Under the pieces are notes generated by a model. It did not search any database. It was given only the letters and a program-made list of their open reading frames with translations, and was not told the DNA's origin. The translations under genes were made by a program, and so were the position numbers. Shown one piece after another: positions 1-4,802 of a stretch of 6,867 nucleotides of DNA (positions are counted from its first letter, which is position 1; each line of letters begins with the position of its first letter). This stretch comes from Ruminococcus sp. (GTDB lineage Bacteria; Bacillota; Clostridia; Oscillospirales; Acutalibacteraceae), in assembly GCA_017380355.1 (NCBI GenBank), contig JAFOED010000061.1:1-6867 (forward strand), in the 5' to 3' direction.

Positions 1-84
1 AATCAGTTAGCTGAAGATAAACTAACTGATCAGTTAACATTAAAAGAGTTTGTAGACCCGTTCACGGGTAGCGTGAACAAATAG
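1..84 (+). CDS. 3' end of an unrecognised gene, possibly an IS200/IS605-type tnpB (partial)
   Basis: Frame 1 is open from the left edge to a TAG at 82-84, giving the last 27 residues of a protein whose body lies outside the window. The tail starts NQLAEDKLTDQLTLKEF and ends DPFTGSVNK. It is hydrophilic, with no membrane segment or motif I can assign. The reason to suspect TnpB is the context: the end of the frame runs straight into an array of RNA hairpins (60-214), as happens where a TnpB gene overlaps its right-end guide RNA. After the TAG the same frame stays open for 11 more codons, to a TAG at 118-120, so the true end could be there if the first stop is a recent nonsense change. The DNA at 2-36 is itself rich in inverted repeats. 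No function can be assigned from 27 residues alone. Confidence 0.45.
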   Translation, partial: NQLAEDKLTDQLTLKEFVDPFTGSVNK

Positions 85-214
85 GCAAAAAGAAACCCCT
101 TAAGGGGTAGCCTGAGATAGTAATGCGGTCGGCAAACTATTCAGTACCCCTTGAGGGGATATGCTTGTAAAATGCCCTTATAGGGCTTACTCAAGCCTCC
201 GGCTTAGCCGGAGG
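60..214 (+). ncRNA. Dense array of stem-loops, candidate TnpB-type guide RNA scaffold (reRNA/omega-RNA) or structured 3' UTR
   Basis: Six consecutive stems can be drawn by hand. SL1 pairs 60-66 with 72-78 (GTTCACG/CGTGAAC). SL2 is the palindrome ACCCCTTAAGGGGT at 95-108. SL3 is a compound stem: 112-121 pairs with 136-144 around one bulged G, and 124-126 pairs with 132-134. SL4 pairs 147-150 with 155-158 around TTGA. SL5 pairs 174-178 with 182-186. SL6 pairs 196-203 with 207-214. Little sequence is left unpaired, which is not expected of a plain intergenic spacer. SL2 and SL4 are near copies (CCCCTTAAGGGG and CCCCTTGAGGGG). In TnpB systems the guide-RNA scaffold overlaps the 3' end of the gene and ends at the right end of the element, which fits this layout. 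Alternatives are an element end with recombinase-binding hairpins, or a structured mRNA tail. The structure is visible; the class is inference. Confidence 0.45.
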
Positions 215-228
215 TTCTGACTTTTTTT
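196..228 (+). terminator. GC-rich hairpin followed by a T-run
   Basis: The arms CCTCCGGC (196-203) and GCCGGAGG (207-214) form a perfect 8-bp stem around a TTA loop. A run of seven Ts follows at 222-228 after the spacer TTCTGAC. The 7-base gap between stem and T-run is longer than in a classical intrinsic terminator, so efficiency is uncertain. It would end plus-strand transcription from the structured RNA. On the minus strand the same hairpin is the first one met after the copA stop, but no U-tract follows in that direction. Confidence 0.5.
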
Positions 229-234
229 GATATT

Positions 235-432
235 TTATGAAATTGAAACTACAGTATATCCTGCATCTTCCACAGCTTTCTTAAGTACGTCGTCACTCAC
301 TTCACCCTGTACTGTAGCTGATTTGTTTTCTAAATCAACAGTTGCACTCACGTTTTCGAGTGCGTTTAACGCTTTTTCTACGTGTGCTTTGCACATAGGG
401 CACATCATACCTTCGATAATAATTGTTTTCAT
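235..432 (-). other. Candidate internal translation product: free CopZ-like copper chaperone (65 aa) from the 3' end of copA
   Basis: The C-terminal HMA domain of CopA begins exactly at an in-frame ATG (430-432). It would make a self-contained 65-residue protein starting MKTIIIEGMMCPMCKAHVEK, the usual size and composition of a stand-alone CopZ. On the minus strand AAGGAGA lies at 444-450, 11 bases before the ATG; this is somewhat long but within a usable range, and stronger than the site in front of copA itself. CopZ-type proteins carry Cu(I) in the cytosol and hand it to CopA or to a copper-sensing repressor. Internal initiation is inferred from the sequence and has not been demonstrated. 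The AAGGAGA also encodes linker residues Lys-Glu, so it could be coincidence. Confidence 0.35.
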
Positions 433-2604
433 ATTTTTCTTTGTCTCCTTGTATTTGAATTTTGGTTTAAAGAGTTTTAGTCTTAACGCATTTGATACTA
501 CACAAATTGAGCTCAAGCTCATTGCTATTGTGCCGAACATCGGTTGCATTCTGATGTGAAACGTAGGGTAGAGCACCCCAGCCGCAACCGGGATAAAAAT
601 AACATTGTAAATAAATGCCCAGAAGAGATTCTCTTTGATGTTTTTAAGAGTTTTTTTGCTTAGCTCAATTGCTGTTAATATGTCAGTGAGGTCACTTCGT
701 GTAAGAATAATATCCGCACTATCGATTGCGATGTCAGTTCCTGCACCGATTGCGATTCCGACATCCGCACTGATTAGCGCAGGTGAGTCGTTTATTCCGT
801 CACCAACCATAACTGTGACACCGCTTTCTTTTAGCGAGCATATAATCTTTTCTTTATCCTGAGGCATAAGCTTTGAGTAAACGTGAGATATGCCTGTTTG
901 TTCTTTAACATACTGCGCACTGCTTTCGTTGTCGCCTGTGAGCATATATGTTGTAATACCCATTTCGTTGAGTTTTTCTATAGCATATTTACTACTATCT
1001 TTTATTTTATCGCTAACCAGAATAAGACCGATTGTTTCATCATTTTTGCTGATGAAAAGTTGTGTAAATCCATCGTTTACTACAGAAAATTCAGCGTTAT
1101 CGGTATTCGCAAATTCTTTATTTCCGATTTTATAAATATCACCGTTAATTCTGCCGCTCAAACCTTTTGAAATGACAGTATCGAAGTCTTCAACTTCGTA
1201 GTAATCATCATCTTTATATGCACTCATAATCGAGTAGGCGAGAGGATGAAGCGACATTTTTTCAATGCTGGCCGCAATTTTCAGTAACTCGATTTTATCT
1301 GTGTCGTTTGTTGTCAGAATTTGTGAAACCTGAGGTTTGCCTTCTGTTATCGTGCCTGTTTTATCGAAAACGACGTTTTTTACTTTGCTTAAGATTTCTA
1401 GTGACTGTGAAGATTTAATAAGTATTGAGTTGCTTGCTGCTACACCTGTAGCGACCATAATAGCTGTCGGAGTTGCTAATCCTAATGCACACGGACACGA
1501 GATAACTAAAACAGCAATACCGAATGATAAAGCTGTTGAAAAATCATTTTGTGTTAAATTCCACACAACTGTTGTGATTATTGCCAAAGCAATAATTACA
1601 GGTACGAAAAACTTACTCACAGTATCTGCGACTTTAGCGATAGGAGCTTTAGAGGATGACGCTTCTTCTACTAAAGCGATAATTTTAGAAAGTGTAGTGT
1701 CACCTTTGACTTTCTCAGCTTTTACTTTAATGTAACCGCCAGACAGAGTTGTTCCGCAAAAAACATCGTCATCTTTGTTTTTCTCCAGCGGCATACTTTC
1801 ACCGGTTAAGGCTGATTCGTCAGCGTAACCGTTACCTTCAATTACCACTCCATCTACAGGAATTCGCTCACCGCTTCGGATTATTACAATATCTGAAACC
1901 TCAACCTCATCTGTAGGAACAACTGTTTCTACTCCGTTTCTTAAAACTGTTGTTTTGTCAGGAGATAGATTTATAAGTTTTGATATAGCCTCTGTGGTTT
2001 TGGCTTTTGAGCGTGACTCAAAATATTTACCTACAGATACGAAAGTCAGAATCATCGCTGCAGATTCGAAGTATAGATTGTGAATGTAGTTTTCGCTTAC
2101 GAAAATTACCGCGACACTATAAATAATTGAAGCGCAAGCACCGAGCGCTATCAGTGTATCCATATTAGGTGATAGCTTGAATAGTGATTTAAAACCGCTT
2201 GTAAAATACTTGAAATTAAGTATTACAATAACAGCTGTAAGTAATACTTGTATAGAAACTGATAAAACAGGGTCTATATGAAGTGAGAACATATGTCCCA
2301 TAGCAACTATCATTAGAGGTAAAAGCAGACAAAAAGAAGTAATCAGCTTAATAAGTTTAACATCAGCCTTCTTTTTTGTTTTTTCTGTTTTTTCCGTATG
2401 AACTGTAGCCCCGTATCCTGCATCTTTAACAGCTTCGATGATATCGTTTTCGCTTGTTTTCGAACGATCAAAAGTTACAACCATCGAGTTGTTAAGCAGG
2501 TTTACGTTAATGTTTTCTATTGGAAGTTTTGATACGCTTTTTTCAACGTGTGATACGCACGCTGAACACGACATACCTGTTACGTCAAATTTAACTTTTT
2601 CCAT
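235..2604 (-). CDS. copA: Cu(I)-exporting P1B-type ATPase with N- and C-terminal metal-binding domains
   Basis: A membrane pump that uses ATP to move Cu(I) out of the cytoplasm. An HMA domain occupies about residues 3-69, with its copper-binding pair in GMSCSAC (C13, C16). All P-type ATPase landmarks are present: TGES 267-270 in the actuator domain, the transmembrane metal motif CPC at 370-372, the phosphorylated Asp of DKTGT at 414, the P1B-specific HP at 453-454, and GDGIND 601-606. Tyr-Asn at 666-667 and MSLSS at 695-699 in the last membrane helices match the Cu(I) subgroup (P1B-1) rather than Zn/Cd pumps. After a Lys-rich linker a second HMA domain with MMCPMC (C735, C738) fills residues 725-789. 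It resembles a CopZ chaperone fused to the end, an uncommon position, since extra HMA domains usually sit at the N terminus. The ATG at 2604 has only a weak GGGTG site. No csoR, copY or separate copZ is adjacent. The gene is intact, at full family length. Confidence 0.96.
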   Translation of the reverse strand: MEKVKFDVTGMSCSACVSHVEKSVSKLPIENINVNLLNNSMVVTFDRSKTSENDIIEAVKDAGYGATVHTEKTEKTKKKADVKLIKLITSFCLLLPLMIVAMGHMFSLHIDPVLSVSIQVLLTAVIVILNFKYFTSGFKSLFKLSPNMDTLIALGACASIIYSVAVIFVSENYIHNLYFESAAMILTFVSVGKYFESRSKAKTTEAISKLINLSPDKTTVLRNGVETVVPTDEVEVSDIVIIRSGERIPVDGVVIEGNGYADESALTGESMPLEKNKDDDVFCGTTLSGGYIKVKAEKVKGDTTLSKIIALVEEASSSKAPIAKVADTVSKFFVPVIIALAIITTVVWNLTQNDFSTALSFGIAVLVISCPCALGLATPTAIMVATGVAASNSILIKSSQSLEILSKVKNVVFDKTGTITEGKPQVSQILTTNDTDKIELLKIAASIEKMSLHPLAYSIMSAYKDDDYYEVEDFDTVISKGLSGRINGDIYKIGNKEFANTDNAEFSVVNDGFTQLFISKNDETIGLILVSDKIKDSSKYAIEKLNEMGITTYMLTGDNESSAQYVKEQTGISHVYSKLMPQDKEKIICSLKESGVTVMVGDGINDSPALISADVGIAIGAGTDIAIDSADIILTRSDLTDILTAIELSKKTLKNIKENLFWAFIYNVIFIPVAAGVLYPTFHIRMQPMFGTIAMSLSSICVVSNALRLKLFKPKFKYKETKKNMKTIIIEGMMCPMCKAHVEKALNALENVSATVDLENKSATVQGEVSDDVLKKAVEDAGYTVVSIS
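444..450 (-). promoter_or_regulatory. Internal Shine-Dalgarno AAGGAGA inside copA
   Basis: A near-perfect anti-16S match on the minus strand lies in the linker between the last membrane helix and the C-terminal HMA domain, upstream of the in-frame ATG at 430-432. If used, it would let ribosomes start a separate small metal chaperone on the copA mRNA. Confidence 0.4.
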
Positions 2605-2640
2605 TTTTCACCCGTTTAATTAAAAGTAATTTATACGATA

Positions 2641-2668
2641 ATTTTATCACAAATCGTTTTGTTGTCAA
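2641..2668 (-). promoter_or_regulatory. Probable sigma-A promoter of copA
   Basis: On the minus strand a consensus -35 TTGACA (2663-2668) and a -10 TAAAAT (2641-2646, 5 of 6) are separated by 16 bases. Transcription would start near 2634, about 30 bases before the copA ATG. I found no CopY-type operator (TACAnnTGTA) and no GC-rich CsoR-like palindrome overlapping it, so copper control is not visible here. Confidence 0.7.
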
Positions 2669-2681
2669 TAAAACAGAAAGC

Positions 2682-2711
2682 AAAAAGGGTGCCGTATTCG
2701 ACACCCTTTTT
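2682..2711 (-). terminator. Intrinsic terminator of spo0A (symmetrical, potentially bidirectional)
   Basis: The arms AAAAAGGGTG (2682-2691) and CACCCTTTTT (2702-2711) form a 10-bp stem. A C-A mismatch follows, then a further 2 bp (2693-2694 with 2699-2700) closing a four-base loop. On the minus strand the U-tract lies at 2682-2686, starting 10 bases after the spo0A stop codon. The A/T flanks are symmetrical, so it could work in both directions. It separates spo0A from copA. Confidence 0.85.
2697..2703 (-). promoter_or_regulatory. Perfect Spo0A box (TGTCGAA) between spo0A and copA
   Basis: The minus strand reads TGTCGAA, the consensus Spo0A-binding heptamer. It lies inside the loop-side part of the spo0A terminator and about 28 bases upstream of the copA -35 hexamer. 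A 7-mer can occur by chance, so this is a candidate site only. Confidence 0.35.
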
Positions 2712-2720
2712 CTGTATTAT

Positions 2721-3500
2721 TTAGCTTGCACATTTGAGCTGTAAACGTAGTTTATCTGAAATCATAGCGATGAATTCGCTGTTTGTTGGCTTGCCTCTGC
2801 TTCCTTGAATCGTATATCCGAAGTAAGAGTTGAGCACTTCGACATCACCTCTATCCCACGCAACCTCGATAGCGTGTCTTATTGCTCGTTCTACTCTCGA
2901 GCTTGTTGTCGAGTACTTTTTGGCAACAGAAGGATACAATTGCTTTGTTACAGCATTGATGATATCCGGCTGCTCGATACACATAATTATAGAATCTCTT
3001 AAATAGTGATAACCTTTTATATGAGCAGGCACACCTATCTGGTGTAATATCTGAGTGACTTTTACTTCAATTGAATGGTTTTCTGTGTTAGAGTTTAAAA
3101 TACTACCTCTTTGTGTTGCGCTAGCGCTTTTGTGGAGTTTAGCAATACTGAGTGCCAGTTCGTTTAAGTTATATGGCTTTAACACAAAGTACGATGCTCC
3201 ACAGCTCATAACCTCACGAGCAAGCATAGGGGAGTCGAACGTAGAGTATACGATAAACATCGGTGTTTTCGCTAACTGCTTTTGTTTTACTGTACGAATT
3301 ACTCCGATAGCGTCGATTCTCGTCATAAATAAATCCATCATAACTACATCAGGAAGGCTGGAGCAGATTTTAGCGATAAGCTCTTCACCGTCTTTATTAC
3401 AAAAAGATGTAAGTATACCATGGTTTAAAAATGCACTTTGAGTATCTTGTGTTGCTTCGTTGCTGTCGTGGGTCATAATCAGATTGATTTTCTCGTTCAT
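2721..3500 (-). CDS. spo0A: Sporulation master response regulator Spo0A
   Basis: A cytoplasmic DNA-binding response regulator that, once phosphorylated, switches the cell into sporulation. The receiver domain (about 3-125) has phospho-acceptor D56 in DVVMMDLFM, S86 in place of the usual Thr, and K108 in LKPY. The acidic pair near the N terminus reads His-Asp (H11-D12), not Asp-Asp as in Bacillus subtilis Spo0A. The C-terminal Spo0A domain (about 146-259) is strongly conserved: GVPAHIKGYHYLRDSI, the recognition-helix region TTSSRVERAIRHAIEVAWDR, and KPTNSEFIAMISDKLRL. At 259 residues it is the normal family length. I use the ATG at 3500 because GGAG lies 8 bases upstream. A longer frame opens at 3542, but that start falls upstream of the predicted transcription start and has no ribosome site. 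It is preceded by spoIVB, the standard gene order, and has its own promoter in the 106-base gap. Confidence 0.97.
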   Translation of the reverse strand: MNEKINLIMTHDSNEATQDTQSAFLNHGILTSFCNKDGEELIAKICSSLPDVVMMDLFMTRIDAIGVIRTVKQKQLAKTPMFIVYSTFDSPMLAREVMSCGASYFVLKPYNLNELALSIAKLHKSASATQRGSILNSNTENHSIEVKVTQILHQIGVPAHIKGYHYLRDSIIMCIEQPDIINAVTKQLYPSVAKKYSTTSSRVERAIRHAIEVAWDRGDVEVLNSYFGYTIQGSRGKPTNSEFIAMISDKLRLQLKCAS

Positions 3501-3532
3501 TTTTTCATCTCCATAATTTAAGTTGTGAGATA

Positions 3533-3561
3533 ATATTACCATAAATTGGTAAGAATAGCAA
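3533..3561 (-). promoter_or_regulatory. Candidate promoter of spo0A with extended -10
   Basis: On the minus strand TTGCTA (3556-3561) and TAATAT (3533-3538) lie 17 bases apart, with a TGG just before the -10 that fits an extended -10. The transcription start would be near 3526, 26 bases before the ATG. No clear sigma-H promoter (AGGA with downstream GAAT) and no Spo0A box was found in this gap. The -35 is only a moderate match. Confidence 0.5.
3536..3552. repeat. Inverted repeat TTACCA-N5-TGGTAA within the spo0A promoter
   Basis: Two perfect 6-base arms, 3536-3541 and 3547-3552, are separated by TAAAT. The repeat lies almost entirely in the spacer between the -35 and -10 elements and touches the -10. 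That is a classic position for a repressor operator, but I do not recognise the binding protein. It could also be chance in AT-rich DNA. Confidence 0.4.
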
Positions 3562-3606
3562 GAGGTAACACAAAAATATTTTAAAATTTTAAGAAAACCT
3601 TGATTT

Positions 3607-4626
3607 TTATACGATTCTTTTATTAAATTTCGGCACTAAAGCGTTGTTTGAGAGCATATTAGTAATGGATATGCCGTAACCCTTTTCTGGATTATTAATG
3701 AAAACATGAGTTACAGCGCCGACTAATTTCTCGTTTTGAATGATTGGGGAACCGGACATTCCCTGAACTATACCGCCTGTTTTTTCAAGCAATTCTTTGT
3801 CTGTGACTCGGATTATCATATTCTGACCACTTGTTTTGTTGAGATTTAATTTTTCTATCTTGATTCCATATTCTTTCTTTTCTTGTCCATCAATCGTCGT
3901 GATTATTGTGGCTTTTCCACACTTGATTTCTTCTTCTTTTGCAACTTTAATTATTTGTTCGTCAGATATTTTTTCATATACACCGTATATTCCGTAATCG
4001 TTATTGATTTTTATTTCTCCAATTTTTTCAGAGTCAAAGTATCCGTTCAGACCACCCACGCTATTAGCATCGGCTTTTTGATAACTGCTTATAGTCGCTC
4101 CTAAAATCTCCCCATCTCTTAGAGGTAAAAGCATAGCAGTATCTTTGTCGCATATACCGTGACCAAGTGCACCGAAAGTTTTGCTTCCTTTATCAAAATA
4201 GGTTATTGTTCCTATTCCTGCTGTTGAGTCTCTGACCCACATACCTGCGGCGTATAAGTTACTATCATCTTTAATAGGTGTCAGTTTTTTTGTTAATGTC
4301 TTTTCACCACGAGTTAAAGTTATCTCTATTGTCTCACCGTCTGAGTTTTCAATAATCTCCTTTAACTGTTCGTTTGACGTGATAGCCTCATCATTTGCTT
4401 TTGTGATGATGTCGTTAATTTTTATACCTGCTTTTTTTGCAGGAGTATCATCACCATTTATTTTTATTACAACTACACCGTTTGTGAAAATTTTTAGTCC
4501 GAATGGCATTCCGCCTAAAACAACTTCGCTAGGATAAACCGTTTGTGCATTTACGCTTATAATACTAAAGTAAAATACAAATAATAATATAATGGCAACT
4601 GTTTTTGATTTTTTTAGTGCATGCAA
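3607..4626 (-). CDS. spoIVB: SpoIVB stage IV sporulation serine protease (family S55) with PDZ domain
   Basis: In known sporulators SpoIVB is made in the forespore, crosses the inner forespore membrane, and cleaves SpoIVFA. This releases the SpoIVFB protease to process pro-sigma-K in the mother cell. From the TTG at 4626 the protein has 339 residues. A hydrophobic anchor lies at about 9-27 (TVAIILLFVFYFSIISVNA), a PDZ domain at about 35-117, then the S55 peptidase domain. The catalytic triad is visible as H156 in GALGHGIC, D276 in RVTDKELLEK and S291 in VQGMSGSPII. It is shorter than the Bacillus protein, mainly between the anchor and the PDZ. The frame is open to another TTG at 4668, but that codon overlaps the predicted -10 and has no ribosome site. 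The TTG at 4626 follows AAAAGGA and GGTGATG, so I prefer it. It lies directly upstream of spo0A. recN, often found next upstream, is absent here. Confidence 0.94.
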   Translation of the reverse strand: MHALKKSKTVAIILLFVFYFSIISVNAQTVYPSEVVLGGMPFGLKIFTNGVVVIKINGDDTPAKKAGIKINDIITKANDEAITSNEQLKEIIENSDGETIEITLTRGEKTLTKKLTPIKDDSNLYAAGMWVRDSTAGIGTITYFDKGSKTFGALGHGICDKDTAMLLPLRDGEILGATISSYQKADANSVGGLNGYFDSEKIGEIKINNDYGIYGVYEKISDEQIIKVAKEEEIKCGKATIITTIDGQEKKEYGIKIEKLNLNKTSGQNMIIRVTDKELLEKTGGIVQGMSGSPIIQNEKLVGAVTHVFINNPEKGYGISITNMLSNNALVPKFNKRIV

Positions 4627-4628
4627 TT

Positions 4629-4643
4629 CATCACCGTCCTTTT
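4629..4643 (-). promoter_or_regulatory. Ribosome-binding site that decides the spoIVB TTG start
   Basis: The minus strand reads AAAAGGACGGTGATGAA immediately before the TTG at 4624-4626. AAAGGA is 10 bases and GGTGATG 2 bases from that codon. Neither the upstream TTG (4668) nor the GTG six codons into that longer frame has any purine-rich site in front, so this site supports the shorter protein with its signal-anchor close to the N terminus. Confidence 0.6.
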
Positions 4644-4667
4644 CTGTTGCCACTATTATTTTGAGCA

Positions 4668-4696
4668 ATTATATCGTCGTTTAATTTGGAAAACAA
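4668..4696 (-). promoter_or_regulatory. Candidate sigma-A-type promoter upstream of spoIVB
   Basis: On the minus strand a perfect -10 TATAAT (4668-4673) lies 17 bases downstream of TTGTTT (4691-4696), which matches the -35 consensus only in TTG. The start would be near 4661, 35 bases before the TTG used for spoIVB. In Bacillus, spoIVB is driven by the forespore factors sigma-F and sigma-G. I could not find a convincing forespore-type promoter here. Confidence 0.45.
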
Positions 4697-4747
4697 ATTC
4701 TATAAAAATATTATTGCTATGTATAGCCTGAAAAAGTTAATATTTAA

Positions 4748-4775
4748 TTGAAAATTGCCTTTATTATGATATAAT
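4748..4775 (+). promoter_or_regulatory. Strong sigma-A promoter of the CCA-adding enzyme gene
   Basis: TTGAAA (4748-4753) and a perfect TATAAT (4770-4775) are separated by 16 bases, with TGA just before the -10 (extended -10). The start site would be near 4782, and the ribosome site AAGGGGTGGTG at 4787-4797 precedes the ATG at 4803. It diverges from the spoIVB promoter, whose -35 lies about 50 bases to the left, with no overlap. Confidence 0.8.
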
Positions 4776-4802
4776 GTAAAAAAACGAAGGGGTGGTGAAA
4801 GA

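Larger units (their letters stand above)
1..221 (+). mobile_element. Possible right end of an IS200/IS605-like element abutting copA
   Basis: The open tail, the hairpin array and the terminal 8-bp hairpin at 196-214 together look like the 3' portion and right end of an IS200/IS605-family element carrying tnpB. These elements lack terminal inverted repeats and target duplications; their ends are subterminal hairpins, so the boundary cannot be seen directly. I place it tentatively near 221, because the copA stop codon follows at 235-237 and only about 20 bases separate it from the hairpin. The left end, the transposase and the conserved TnpB RuvC residues are outside the window, so the family assignment is not proven. 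A repeated chromosomal element of another kind would look the same at this resolution. Confidence 0.33.

Noticed and set aside
187..194. TTAC and TCAA tetranucleotides side by side, like the cleavage sites of IS608
   Set aside because: In IS608 the TCAA cleavage site lies 3' of the right-end hairpin and TTAC lies outside the left end. Here both are 5' of the terminal hairpin (196-214), and they are short enough to be chance.
227..231. TTGAT just after the T-run, the target-adjacent motif used by ISDra2 TnpB
   Set aside because: The motif belongs next to the left end of an element, not after its right end, and five bases in T-rich DNA are weak evidence.
227..559. Plus-strand open frame of 110 codons
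   Set aside because: It is antisense to the 3' part of copA, whose protein motifs are unambiguous. Its product is a Ser/Phe-rich sequence typical of reverse-strand reading, with no ribosome site.
883..1170. Two overlapping plus-strand open frames antisense to the copA ATP-binding domain
   Set aside because: No ribosome site, no recognisable domain, and they lie wholly within copA.
1337..1735. Plus-strand open frame of 132 codons
   Set aside because: It is antisense to the CPC/DKTGT region of copA and has no supporting signal of its own.
2641..2661. CGAT...ATCG imperfect palindrome around the copA -10
   Set aside because: Only the four end bases on each side match; the centre does not, so it is too weak to call an operator.
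3055..3441. Plus-strand open frame of 128 codons antisense to the spo0A receiver domain
   Set aside because: Spo0A is certain here; the antisense frame has no ribosome site or family resemblance.
3501..3542. Longer Spo0A start at 3542 adding 14 residues
   Set aside because: The added residues do not match Spo0A proteins, there is no ribosome site, and the predicted transcription start (near 3526) lies inside it. GGAG before the ATG at 3500 is better.
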